Part shown: one piece after another, positions 45,311 through 53,638 of the stretch
How the letters are laid out: each line of letters starts with the position of its first letter
How positions within the stretch are numbered: the stretch's first letter is position 1
NCBI RefSeq assembly: GCF_000010805.1
Contig: NC_012522.1
Span: forward strand, 2,356,001 to 2,420,000
Length of the DNA: 64,000 nucleotides
Reading direction: 5' to 3'
From: Rhodococcus opacus B4
Lineage (GTDB): Bacteria > Actinomycetota > Actinomycetes > Mycobacteriales > Mycobacteriaceae
Notes under the pieces: model-generated
The model's input: only the letters and a program-made list of their open reading frames with translations
The model's database searches: none
Told to the model about the DNA's origin: nothing
Position numbers and translations under genes: made by a program

Positions 45311-46102
45311 ATGTCGAGCACACAGGCGCGGACGACGGAGTTCGTGCACACCGCGACCGCGGTGATCGAGGTCGTCGTCGAAGGTAGCGGACCGACGGTG
45401 GTCCTGCTGCCGTCGCTCGGCCGGGAGTCGTACGACTACGACGGGGTCGCGGACGGTCTCGCGCGGAACGGTTTCCGGGTTTCCCGCCCCCAACCCCGCG
45501 GAATCGGACGGAGCACAGGACCACTGGAGAACATCACGTTGCACGACCTGGCCGCCGACGTCGGAGCGGTGATCGAGGCGCAGGGCAGCGGTGCGGCCGT
45601 CGTGGTCGGGCACGCGTTCGGGCACTACGTCGCGCGGATGCTGGCCGCCGACCGGCCAGACCTGGTACGCGGCGTCGTGGTGGCCGCGGCCGGTGCCCGC
45701 AACTACCCTGCCACGCTGACCGCACTGGCGGTGAAGTGCGCGGATTCCTCGCTGCCCGACGAGGAGCGGATCGGCTACCTGCAGACCGGATTCTTCGCCC
45801 CCGGCAACGATCCGGCGGAGTGGCTCACCGGCTGGTATCCGGAGGTGTCGCGGCGTCAGCTCGCCGCCTCGGCCGCCACCCCCAAGGAGGAGTGGTGGGA
45901 GGTCGCGCACCAGCCGATCCTCGACCTGCAGGCCGCTCTCGACCCGTTCCGTCCCCGCGACACGGCGAACGAATTGCGGGACCGGTTCGGGGATGTGGTC
46001 ACCGTGTCCGTCGTCCCGAACGCGAGCCACGCGCTCATGCCGGAAGCGCCCGCACACGTTGTGCGGGCGCTCACCGACTGGATTCGGGCTCTCGACAGCT
46101 GA
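45311..46102 (+). CDS. Alpha/beta hydrolase lacking the nucleophile serine
   Basis: 263 residues of the alpha/beta-hydrolase fold (VVLLPSLGRESYDYDGVA; PQPRGIGRSTGP). The nucleophile elbow reads VVGHAFGHYVARM, so Ala102 stands where the catalytic Ser of G-x-S-x-G is expected, while the late His (PNASHALMPE) is kept. Such GHAFG proteins exist among actinobacterial paralogues; they may be inactive for ester hydrolysis or use another mechanism. It lies downstream of the catA terminator and ends 4 bp before the convergent thiolase. Confidence 0.85.
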   Translation: MSSTQARTTEFVHTATAVIEVVVEGSGPTVVLLPSLGRESYDYDGVADGLARNGFRVSRPQPRGIGRSTGPLENITLHDLAADVGAVIEAQGSGAAVVVGHAFGHYVARMLAADRPDLVRGVVVAAAGARNYPATLTALAVKCADSSLPDEERIGYLQTGFFAPGNDPAEWLTGWYPEVSRRQLAASAATPKEEWWEVAHQPILDLQAALDPFRPRDTANELRDRFGDVVTVSVVPNASHALMPEAPAHVVRALTDWIRALDS

Positions 46103-46106
46103 GTGG

Positions 46107-47342
46107 TCAGATCCTCTCGAAGATCGCGGTCAGCCCCTGGCCGCCGCCGATGCACATCGTCTCGAGACCGTAGCGGGCGTCGCGACGCTCCATCTCCCGC
46201 AGCAGGGTCGTGAGGATCCGGACGCCTGTCGCCCCGACCGGGTGCCCGAGCGAGATTCCCGAACCGTTGACGTTGGTGCGGGCGAAATCCTGTGCGCCGA
46301 AATTCCATTCGCGGGTGACCGCGAGCGCCTGCGCCGCGAAGGCCTCGTTCAGTTCGATCAGGTCGATGTCCGCGAGTGTCAGCCCGGCACGCTTCAGGGC
46401 CCGCTCGGTGGACGGCACCGGCCCGATGCCCATCTCGGACGGCTCCACACCCGCGACCGCCCAGGTGACCAGCCGGGCGAGCGGGCGGAGACCGAGGCGC
46501 TCCGCCTCCGCCCGGGTGGTGACAAGACAGGCCGCCGCACCGTCGTTCTGTCCGCTGGCGTTGCCGGCGGTGACGGTGGCGTCGGGGTCGGTGCTGCCCA
46601 TGATGGGCCGCAGGCGTGCCAGCGATTCGGTCGTCGTGTCGGCGCGGGGGTGCTCGTCCCGGTCCACGACCTGCGGATCGCCCTTACGGACCGGCACTTC
46701 CACCGGAACGATCTCCTCGGCGAACTTCCCCGAATCGATCGCGGCCACCGCCCGCCGATGGGAGCTGACCGCGAGTTCGTCCTGCTCCCGACGACTGATG
46801 CTGTACTTGCGGCGCAGGTTCTCCGCGGTCTCCAGCATGCCGCCGGGTACCGGGTAGCGGCGTCCGCCGGCGGTGACGCGGCCGCGGGCGAGCCGGTCGT
46901 GGAGCGCTGCCGGGGCGCCCTTCGCTCCCCAGCGCATCGACTCCGTGTAGTACTCGGCGCGGCTCATCGATTCGACGCCACCGGCGATCACCAGTTCCGC
47001 GACTCCCGTCTGCACGCGCATCGCCGCATCGAGCACGGCCTGCAGGCCCGATCCGCAGCGGCGGTCGAGTTGCTGACCGGGAACCGTCACCGGCAGGCCC
47101 GCGTCGAGTGCCACGACGCGGCCGATGGCGGGCGCCTCGCCGTTCGGGTAGCACTGGCCGAAGATCACGTCGTCGATGCTGCCCGGATCCACCTTGGTGC
47201 GGGCGAGGAGTTCGGATACCACCCGCGCGCCGAGGTCGGCGGCGGGAACGTCCGTGAACTGTCCGCCGTATCGTCCGACGGCGGTGCGGAGAGGCTCGCA
47301 GACGACGACATCGCTGCCCTGGGCGTTCGAATTCTCAGGCAC
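46107..47342 (-). CDS. Acetyl-CoA acetyltransferase (thiolase)
   Basis: 411-residue thiolase. Nucleophile Cys in LDRRCGSGLQAVLDA (near residue 95), NEAFAAQA, GHPVGATG with the catalytic His, and CIGGGQG with the second Cys. The GTG start at 47342 overlaps the ligase stop by 8 bp. Last gene of the five-gene operon, where it would release acetyl-CoA in a beta-oxidation-like cycle. Confidence 0.92.
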   Translation of the reverse strand: MPENSNAQGSDVVVCEPLRTAVGRYGGQFTDVPAADLGARVVSELLARTKVDPGSIDDVIFGQCYPNGEAPAIGRVVALDAGLPVTVPGQQLDRRCGSGLQAVLDAAMRVQTGVAELVIAGGVESMSRAEYYTESMRWGAKGAPAALHDRLARGRVTAGGRRYPVPGGMLETAENLRRKYSISRREQDELAVSSHRRAVAAIDSGKFAEEIVPVEVPVRKGDPQVVDRDEHPRADTTTESLARLRPIMGSTDPDATVTAGNASGQNDGAAACLVTTRAEAERLGLRPLARLVTWAVAGVEPSEMGIGPVPSTERALKRAGLTLADIDLIELNEAFAAQALAVTREWNFGAQDFARTNVNGSGISLGHPVGATGVRILTTLLREMERRDARYGLETMCIGGGQGLTAIFERI

Positions 47343-49041
47343 TGCGGAAATCCCTTTCGTGATCGGTCCACTGCTGCGCCCATTCGCGCAGTTCGACCGC
47401 TCGGATCTTGGCTCCGTTGCCGCCTACGGTGGTCGGCATCTCCTCGATCATGTGTACGGCGGCGGGAACCTTGAAGGCCGCCAACGACTCTGCGCACCAG
47501 GCCTTGAGCTCGGCGGCGTCCGCGCGGGTCCCCTCGGTCGGGACGACGAACGCGACGGCCTCGGTGTATCCGCCCCGGCCGGTGATGCCGACGACCTTCG
47601 TGAGATGGACGGCGTCGTGTTCGGCGAGCCGGTGCTCGATCTCGGCGGGATCCACCAGGAAGCCGCGTAGCCGGAGCACGTCGCCCATCCGGCATACATA
47701 CGTATAGCCGCCGTCGCCGGTGGCGACCGCGAGGTCACCGCTGCGGAACCACCCGTCCGACGTGAACGCGCGCGCGGCAGCCTCGGGATTACCGAGGTAC
47801 GCGTCGACGACGTTCGGTCCGCGGACCTGTAGCTCACCCTGCTCACCGTCCGGAAGAGCCGAGTCGTCGAGCGGGTCGGCGATCCGAATCTCGATGGCGG
47901 GTTCCACCGGACGTCCGCCGCCGTTCCAGCGCACCGATTCCGGATCGGTGACGTCCCACAGCAGCATCAGCGCGAACACCTCGGAAGACCCGAAGACTCC
48001 CGTGGTGACGGCATCGAATTCGTCGCGGACCCACGCGGCCACCTCGTGCGAACGCCCGAGGAAATCGGCGATCCCGAGCCGTTTCAACGACGACAGGTCG
48101 GCGCGTTCACCCCCGTGCCACGTGTCGTGGAGTCGGGTGAAGAGGTCGTCGCCGCCGACCACGTGCGTCACCTTCAGTGACTGCATGCGCCTCAGTGTGA
48201 CCGCGGCGTCGAAGACGGGTTCCATGAGCAGGGCGCCGCCACCGGCGAGGGTCGCCAGGGCGGTGCTGAATCCGAACACCCCGGACACCGGCAGCACGCA
48301 CAGGGTGACGTCGCCGGGTTCGACGCCGAGGACGGCGGCGTCGGCCCGCGCGTGCCGGACCACCGCGGATTCGCGATGGGCCGCGAGCTTCGGGACGCCG
48401 GTGGATCCAGACGTGGTGAAGGCGACCGCGAGCGGATCGTCGACGGCCGCCCGCTCACCTGCAACGGTCGTGGTCGCCGTGTCGGGGGTCGCCGGCACCT
48501 GAACACCGCCGGTGTCGGCGCTTTCCGCCGTCCAGGCTCCGCCGCCGAGGTCGAAGCGCGTCGGGTCCGGAATTTCGCTCGTGGTCCCGGGACGGCGCAC
48601 CACCGCGACCGCCGGGGCCGGGAGATCGACGGAGTACTGGGCCTCACCGAGTCGCGCGAACAGGTCGAGGCCATGGAATCGATCGGCCACGGCCACCACC
48701 GCGGGGCGCGCCGACGTGAGGATGTGCGCGATCTCGTGCGTGTTGTACCGGGTGTTGACCCCGATGACGTGTGCGCCGACGGCGGACGAGGCCAACTGCC
48801 AGACGATGGCGTCCGACCAGTTCGGCAACAGCACGGCCACACACTGGCCGCGGCGCACACCGACCTTGACGAGTTCCGACCTCAGTGCCTCGACGCGCGC
48901 GCGGAGTTCGGCCCGGTTCGTGACGATCGGCTCACCGTCGACGACGTCGAGGGTCGCGGCGGCCTCCGGATCGGCCGTGACGAGTTCGTCGAGCAGTGAC
49001 GCGAGAGTGTCACGGCGTGTCGCCGTGCCGTGGGCCGTCAC
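47335..49041 (-). CDS. AMP-dependent acyl-CoA synthetase/ligase
   Basis: 568 residues of the ANL superfamily. P-loop TTSGSTGVPK, the middle GVFGSSEVFAL aligning with the YGxTE region, GWFRSGDLAV, and a C-terminal catalytic lysine in GGNGAKIRA. The GTG at 49041 overlaps the upstream hydrolase stop (GTGA). It activates a carboxylic acid, possibly aromatic, to its CoA thioester for the acyl-CoA dehydrogenase and thiolase of the same operon. Substrate unknown. Confidence 0.88.
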   Translation of the reverse strand: MTAHGTATRRDTLASLLDELVTADPEAAATLDVVDGEPIVTNRAELRARVEALRSELVKVGVRRGQCVAVLLPNWSDAIVWQLASSAVGAHVIGVNTRYNTHEIAHILTSARPAVVAVADRFHGLDLFARLGEAQYSVDLPAPAVAVVRRPGTTSEIPDPTRFDLGGGAWTAESADTGGVQVPATPDTATTTVAGERAAVDDPLAVAFTTSGSTGVPKLAAHRESAVVRHARADAAVLGVEPGDVTLCVLPVSGVFGFSTALATLAGGGALLMEPVFDAAVTLRRMQSLKVTHVVGGDDLFTRLHDTWHGGERADLSSLKRLGIADFLGRSHEVAAWVRDEFDAVTTGVFGSSEVFALMLLWDVTDPESVRWNGGGRPVEPAIEIRIADPLDDSALPDGEQGELQVRGPNVVDAYLGNPEAAARAFTSDGWFRSGDLAVATGDGGYTYVCRMGDVLRLRGFLVDPAEIEHRLAEHDAVHLTKVVGITGRGGYTEAVAFVVPTEGTRADAAELKAWCAESLAAFKVPAAVHMIEEMPTTVGGNGAKIRAVELREWAQQWTDHERDFRSA

Positions 49042-49886
49042 GAGAGCACCGCCGCCGCACGCAGTTCTGTCAACCAGCCGTCCGCCACCACGGCGAAATC
49101 GTCGATCTCCTCCATGGGGTAGTGGCCGATGTCGTCCAGCAGGGTGAACGTCGTAAGTCCCGGGCGGGCGGCGTCGATGCGCGACGCGGCCTGCTCGACG
49201 AGACCGGTCTGGATCCACGGGTCCTGCGCTCCGGCGACGAGCCGGATGGGGCAGGTGATGTCGGCGAGACGGTCCCGCACGTCGTGTGTTCCCCAGGCGA
49301 TGAGGTCGGAGGACGAGATCTCCGGGTCCTCACGCTTGTGCATCGTGGCGATCAGACGGGCCTGCACCTCGGGCACGGTCCGCCCGATGGACGCCAGGGT
49401 GCCCAGGTACGTGCGGTCGGAACGGCTGGGTCCGGCGACGTCCTCGAGTTCGCGGCGCAGTCCGCCGACGTTGACGCGGCCGGGACCGGCCTCGGCTTCC
49501 ATCGCGATCGCCCCGGCCAGCGGTCGGGTCGGCCTGGTGGCCAATTCGAGGGTCAGCTTGCCCCCGATGGAACATCCCATGACGAAAGGCCGTTCGACGG
49601 CGAGGGCGTCGAGGACCTTCCCGAGCCAGTCGCCGAACGTCACAATGCTGGTGACGGGGCCGTCGACCGCGGGCTCGGAACGACCGTGCCCCGGAAGGTC
49701 GGGGACGATCACCCGGTAGCCGCGGTCGGCCAGGGCGGACGCGACGTGGCGCCACTGGACTCCGCTCTGCCCCGCGGTGTGCAGGCACAGAACGGTGGGC
49801 ATCACGGTGTCCGAGTAGTTCTCGGGAGTGACGATCTCGACGAAGCCGAGCGCCCCGTCGATCTCCAGGTACCGGGCCTCGATCAT
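49038..49886 (-). CDS. Alpha/beta hydrolase with intact nucleophile
   Basis: 282 residues. LCLHTAGQSGVQWRHVASAL gives the oxyanion loop, GHGRSEP follows, and the nucleophile elbow is MGCSIGGKLTLEL (Gly-Cys-Ser-Ile-Gly). The acid and base lie in GAQDPWI and DIGHYPMEE. GGGAGG precedes the ATG at 49886, whose first bases overlap the stop of the fusion protein upstream. It may hydrolyse a ring-cleavage product, ester or thioester in the operon pathway. Confidence 0.86.
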   Translation of the reverse strand: MIEARYLEIDGALGFVEIVTPENYSDTVMPTVLCLHTAGQSGVQWRHVASALADRGYRVIVPDLPGHGRSEPAVDGPVTSIVTFGDWLGKVLDALAVERPFVMGCSIGGKLTLELATRPTRPLAGAIAMEAEAGPGRVNVGGLRRELEDVAGPSRSDRTYLGTLASIGRTVPEVQARLIATMHKREDPEISSSDLIAWGTHDVRDRLADITCPIRLVAGAQDPWIQTGLVEQAASRIDAARPGLTTFTLLDDIGHYPMEEIDDFAVVADGWLTELRAAAVLS

Positions 49887-50686
49887 GACCGAGCCTCCCT
49901 TCCGCACGTGAGTGGCAAAGTGTGCCCCGCCACGCTTTGCCACTCACGTGCGGCGGTGCGGGCATGGGCGATGACGATGTCGAGCGGCTTGGTGAGTCGC
50001 AGGTACTCGTACCCGTCACCGCTGGAGGAGAATTCACCGCGGATGGCGCGGCGCATGAAATCGTTGTGGTCGGCGAACATCAGGTCGACCCACGTCTCGG
50101 CGGGCGCGACGAGCGTGAACGTCGCCCCACCCGGGACACGTCGCGCCACGTCGATGATCCGGCCGCGGTAGATCCGCAGGTGCACCTCACGGGCCCCGCC
50201 CGAGGCGTCGGTGCAGCGCAGGCCGACCGTGCCGTCCCACGTCGACAGCGAGGACGCAAAGTCGGGGTCGGCGGACAGGGATTCGCGGAGGATCTCACCC
50301 CACGCGGGGGTGCAGAAGTCGACCGCCGGATCGTATCGGACGTCGGATGATTCGCGCAGAAGCCACGTCTCGATCCCCTGCTCGCGCACCGACCCACCGT
50401 GGTCGACCAGCCGCACGTGACGATCGATGATGGTCCCGTCCGCTGACTGCTCGACCCGCGTGACAACGGACTCGACGTGGACGACGTCGGGACCTGTCAC
50501 CGCGCACTCCGCATTCCATTGCAGCCCGGTGCGGGTGGCTTCGGCGGTCGGTCGGGGAGTGAGCATTCCCGCGAGAACGATTCCCGTCAACGACGGTTCC
50601 GGCAGGGACGGTCCGAATTCGGAGACTCGCCTTGGTTCGCTCACAGTGCGATCGCCGACAGCGATGCTTGTGGTGAGTGTGCTCAT
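49883..50686 (-). CDS. Hotdog-type domain fused to an SCP2-like sterol-binding domain
   Basis: 267 residues. The first ~120 residues resemble a MaoC/hotdog acyl-CoA-binding unit (SLTGIVLAGMLTPRPTAEA; ESVVTRVEQSADG). Residues ~130-260 fit the SCP2 sterol-carrier fold, with VHLRIYRGRIIDVARRV and AETWVDLMFADHNDFMRRAI. The domain assignment is by pattern only. It overlaps its neighbours by 4 bp on both sides. Its last ~20 codons contain the dispersed palindrome 49903-49952, which may have replaced the original C-terminus. Confidence 0.68.
   Translation of the reverse strand: MSTLTTSIAVGDRTVSEPRRVSEFGPSLPEPSLTGIVLAGMLTPRPTAEATRTGLQWNAECAVTGPDVVHVESVVTRVEQSADGTIIDRHVRLVDHGGSVREQGIETWLLRESSDVRYDPAVDFCTPAWGEILRESLSADPDFASSLSTWDGTVGLRCTDASGGAREVHLRIYRGRIIDVARRVPGGATFTLVAPAETWVDLMFADHNDFMRRAIRGEFSSSGDGYEYLRLTKPLDIVIAHARTAAREWQSVAGHTLPLTCGREARS
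49903..49952. repeat. Dispersed palindromic repeat (CACGCTTTGCCACTCACGTG family), copy 2, inside coding sequence
   Basis: 22-bp arms with one mismatch and a CCCCGC loop. The 20-mer at 49931-49950 is identical to 31667-31686. Here the element lies inside the 3' end of the hotdog-SCP2 gene, in the middle of an overlapping operon, rather than after a gene. Confidence 0.75.
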
Positions 50687-51876
50687 TCGCCCGTCCTCCC
50701 CAGCAATTCATCGGAGATGATGCGCATCTGGATCTCGCTGGTGCCCTCGAAGATCTTCGTCAGCCGCGCATCCCGCCAGTGCCGTTCCACCTGGAAGTCG
50801 GTGGTGTACCCGGCACCGCCGTGAATCTGCACCGCCTCACTGGTCACCCGCTCCGCCATCTCCGTCGCCACCAGCTTGCACATCGACGCCTCCAACGAAC
50901 ACCGCCGCCCGGTATCGATATCCGTCGCCACCGAATACATCAACTGCCGCGCCGCCTCGATATCGGCGGCCATCTTCGCGACCTTGAACCGCAGGTGCTG
51001 GAAGTCGGCCAGTTCGTGCCCGAACTGACGACGGGTGTGCAGATACGCAATCGAATCCTCCAGCGCACCGCGGGCCAACCCGATCGCCCGAGCCGCGGTG
51101 TGCGCCCGCCCCACCTCCAGACCACTCACCGCAAGATAGAAGCCCTTGCCCTCCTCACCGAGCATCGCCGTCGCCGGCACCCGGAAGTTGTCGAACGACA
51201 GCTCCCACGTGCTCCACCCGAAGTACCCGATCTTGCGGATCTTCGTCCCGCTGATCCCCTCCGGGAACCCGCCGCGCTGCTTATCGATCAGGAACGCGCT
51301 GATCCCGCGGTGCGGCTTCGCCGGATCCTTGTGCGGATCGGTGCGCGCGAACAGCACCAGGTAGTCGGCCTCGTCGGCGTACGTGCACCACATCTTCGTG
51401 CCGTTGACCACCCAGTCGTCGCCGTCGCGGGTGGCGCGGCAGGAAATGTTCGCCACATCGGATCCGGCCTCGGCCTCCGACAGGGCGTACGCGCCGAGGT
51501 ATTCACCCGCCGCGACCTTCGGCAGCAGCGCCGCCTCCTGCTCGGGGGTGAATCCGCCGCCCATCCCGTTGCCGCGGGCCAGCAGCCCGGACACACTCAT
51601 CCACGCCCGCGACAACTCCTCGGCGACGAGGCAGTACTCGAACACCCCCAGACCGAGTCCGCCGTGCTCCTCCGGGATCATGATCCCGAAGAACCCGACC
51701 TCGGCCATCGCCTTCTTGAGCGTGTCCGGGATGGTGCCCTGCACCGGATCGAGTTCGTTCGCGATCGGGAGCACCTGCTTCATCGCGAAATCGCGAGCCA
51801 GGTCCCGGATCGCCAGGCGGTCCTCGGTGAGATACCGCGGTGAGTCTGTACGCGGCTGCGACGGCCGGTGAGTCAT
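50683..51876 (-). CDS. Acyl-CoA dehydrogenase
   Basis: 397 residues with the full ACAD fold. YALSEAEAGSDVANISC is the FAD signature, EVGRAHTAARAIGLARGA and QIHGGAGYTTDFQVERHWRDAR hold the catalytic and adenine-binding regions, and IFEGTSEIQ closes the active site. The ATG at 51876 follows GAGGAG. First gene of the operon running to 46107; the following genes are translationally coupled. It oxidises an acyl-CoA to the enoyl-CoA. Confidence 0.93.
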   Translation of the reverse strand: MTHRPSQPRTDSPRYLTEDRLAIRDLARDFAMKQVLPIANELDPVQGTIPDTLKKAMAEVGFFGIMIPEEHGGLGLGVFEYCLVAEELSRAWMSVSGLLARGNGMGGGFTPEQEAALLPKVAAGEYLGAYALSEAEAGSDVANISCRATRDGDDWVVNGTKMWCTYADEADYLVLFARTDPHKDPAKPHRGISAFLIDKQRGGFPEGISGTKIRKIGYFGWSTWELSFDNFRVPATAMLGEEGKGFYLAVSGLEVGRAHTAARAIGLARGALEDSIAYLHTRRQFGHELADFQHLRFKVAKMAADIEAARQLMYSVATDIDTGRRCSLEASMCKLVATEMAERVTSEAVQIHGGAGYTTDFQVERHWRDARLTKIFEGTSEIQMRIISDELLGRTGE

Positions 51877-51947
51877 GGACACTCCTCATCCACTCGAACT
51901 ACGGGGCGCGCGAAACGGGAGAACTCGAAGTTCCACACTCGGATCAC

Positions 51948-51962
51948 ATTAACGCTTGTTCA
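51948..51962 (-). promoter_or_regulatory. Operator candidate TGAACNNNNGTTAAT upstream of the beta-oxidation operon
   Basis: On the minus strand TGAACAAGCGTTAAT, about 72 bp upstream of the acyl-CoA dehydrogenase start. The same pattern, TGAACGGTTGTTAAT, occurs at 52748-52762 between tetR and the SnoaL-symporter operon. Both arms fit a TetR-type site. Confidence 0.5.
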
Positions 51963-52010
51963 CCCAGTACAACACGGACGCGGTCGAACGTCAACGTCCG
52001 ATCCCCCAAT

Positions 52011-52616
52011 TCAGGCGGGACGGAATCCGACAAGATTGAGCGCGTAGACGCCGTACGAGTCCGCCACCGCCTGTGCAGTGAGCGGCCCGTCCGGCCGGTA
52101 CCAGAGGGCAATACCCGCACACATGGTCAGCACGGCGGTCACCGCCTGGTGGACGTGCGGAACGTCGAAGTCTCCGCTGGCCACACCCGCTTCCGCGATG
52201 GTGACGAACAGGTGCTCCTGAGCGTCGCGCGAACCCACGACCCGCTTGCGATCCACCTCGTCGAGATAGCGCAGTTCAGTGTTGGCCACCAGGCACGCGC
52301 GCTGGTTGCGCGCGGTGTACAGCGAGTGCGCGACCACTGCGGCCGTCCACTGCTCCGCGGGTGCGGGACCCGCCTTACGCAGGGCGTTCCGGGTGGCGGT
52401 GAACTGCTCGTCGCTGGCCGCGCGCAGGATCTCGACGAGGAGTTCGTCCTTGTTGTCGAAGTGGTTGTAGACGTTGGCGGCGCTGCATCCGGCGCGTTTG
52501 GCGATGGTGCGCATGGTCGCGGCATGAAAACCGGCGGTGTAGAACTCGTCCAGCGCCGCGTCCAGAATCCGCTGCCTGACGGTAGGAATCACCGCACTGC
52601 TTGACCGAGTGTTCAT
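52011..52616 (-). CDS. TetR family transcriptional regulator
   Basis: 201 residues. The N-terminal helix-turn-helix is RQRILDAALDEFYTAGFHAA then TMRTIAKRAGCSAANVYNHF, typical of TetR_N. The ligand domain resembles the KstR2/acyl-CoA-responsive kind (TetR_C_33-like), though this is uncertain. ATG at 52616; the ribosome site is weak. It lies between the beta-oxidation operon (same strand, downstream) and the divergent SnoaL-DUF485-symporter operon. Matching sites near both suggest it controls the two together. Confidence 0.87.
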   Translation of the reverse strand: MNTRSSSAVIPTVRQRILDAALDEFYTAGFHAATMRTIAKRAGCSAANVYNHFDNKDELLVEILRAASDEQFTATRNALRKAGPAPAEQWTAAVVAHSLYTARNQRACLVANTELRYLDEVDRKRVVGSRDAQEHLFVTIAEAGVASGDFDVPHVHQAVTAVLTMCAGIALWYRPDGPLTAQAVADSYGVYALNLVGFRPA

Positions 52617-52747
52617 CCCTCGGAGGGTAGGTGCAGCACGCGGTGTGAGCAAGGAAGCCTCCGGAAGATGCAGCTCAACCGCCCCTGAACAGCGAACGGC
52701 GGTACGTGTTGACCGAGAACAGCATGTCCGTTATGGTCCCCATCACA

Positions 52748-52762
52748 TGAACGGTTGTTAAT
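52748..52762 (+). promoter_or_regulatory. Operator candidate TGAACNNNNGTTAAT in the tetR-SnoaL divergent region
   Basis: TGAACGGTTGTTAAT, 47 bp upstream of the SnoaL-like start. It overlaps a second small inverted repeat, CGGTT-N6-AACCG (52752-52767). It shares the pattern of 51948-51962. Confidence 0.5.
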
Positions 52763-52808
52763 AACCGATTCCCACATTCCGCACACCGCACCGTGGAGGT
52801 ATGCCACC

Positions 52809-53288
52809 TTGAGCACCCTCGAAGAACGAATCCGCCGCCTGGAAGACCTGGAAGCCATCCGCTACCTCGACGCGCAGTACTGCCGCCATCTCGACGACGG
52901 CAACTGGGACGCGCTGATGGACTTGTTCACCGAGGACGGCGAATTCGACGGACTGTCGAACCCGAAAGGCAAGAGCGAGATGCGGGAGTTCTTCGCCGGC
53001 CTCGCCGCCGGTGGGCTCACCGCGTTCTGGCACTTCATCACCAATCTGGAGATCGACCTCGACGGCGACCGCGCGACCGTCCGCTCGTTTCTGTGGCAGC
53101 CGTGCGTGTCCGACGGCGCCGCCTCCATCGCCGCCGGCCGCTACACCGACGAAGCCGTCAAGGTCGCGGGTCGCTGGCTGTACCGGGTCAAGCAGGTACG
53201 TTTCCACTACTTCGGGCCGCTGGCCGAGGGCTGGGACGAGAACCAGTTCGCCCTCGACACGGCACGCCGCGCGGCGGTGAACGCATGA
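52809..53288 (+). CDS. SnoaL-like / NTF2-fold protein
   Basis: 159 residues with the SnoaL_4 pattern: LEERIRRLEDLEAIRYLDAQYCRHLDDGNW, then LFTEDGEFD and RWLYRVKQVRFHYFGP. The TTG at 52809 is the chosen start because GGAGG lies 9-10 nt upstream; the frame continues upstream without a better site. It overlaps the following DUF485 gene (ATGA). It probably acts on the compound imported by the symporter in the same operon. Confidence 0.8.
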   Translation: MSTLEERIRRLEDLEAIRYLDAQYCRHLDDGNWDALMDLFTEDGEFDGLSNPKGKSEMREFFAGLAAGGLTAFWHFITNLEIDLDGDRATVRSFLWQPCVSDGAASIAAGRYTDEAVKVAGRWLYRVKQVRFHYFGPLAEGWDENQFALDTARRAAVNA

Positions 53289-53638
53289 CCACCGAGTCGC
53301 CCACCACCGCGCCGGCCGCGCTCGTGTGGTCGCCGATTCTCGCGCTGCCGGAGTTCGTCGAATTGCGGCGCCGCCGCCGGGCCGTCACCACCGCTCTCGG
53401 CCTGATTGCGATCGCACTCTTCTCGGCGTTCCTCGTCGGATTCGCCTACTTCCCCGAATTCCTCGGCGACAACAGCGTGTTCGGGATTCCACTGTCACTG
53501 TGGGTGGTCTTCTCCCAGTTCGCCGGCACCTGGGTGCTGGTATTCGCGTACTTCCGGCTCTCCCGCACGTTCATCCAGCCCGCCGCCGATGCCGCCGTCC
53601 TGGCCATCGCACACCGTGATCAGGAGCTTGCATCATGA
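53285..53638 (+). CDS. DUF485 membrane protein, accessory to the solute symporter
   Basis: 117 residues with two transmembrane helices (about 37-58 and 72-92) and the family motif LRRRRRAVTTALG before the first. DUF485 (YjcH) genes commonly precede ActP-type sodium/solute symporters, as here. It overlaps both neighbours by 4 bp. Confidence 0.88.
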   Translation: MTTESPTTAPAALVWSPILALPEFVELRRRRRAVTTALGLIAIALFSAFLVGFAYFPEFLGDNSVFGIPLSLWVVFSQFAGTWVLVFAYFRLSRTFIQPAADAAVLAIAHRDQELAS

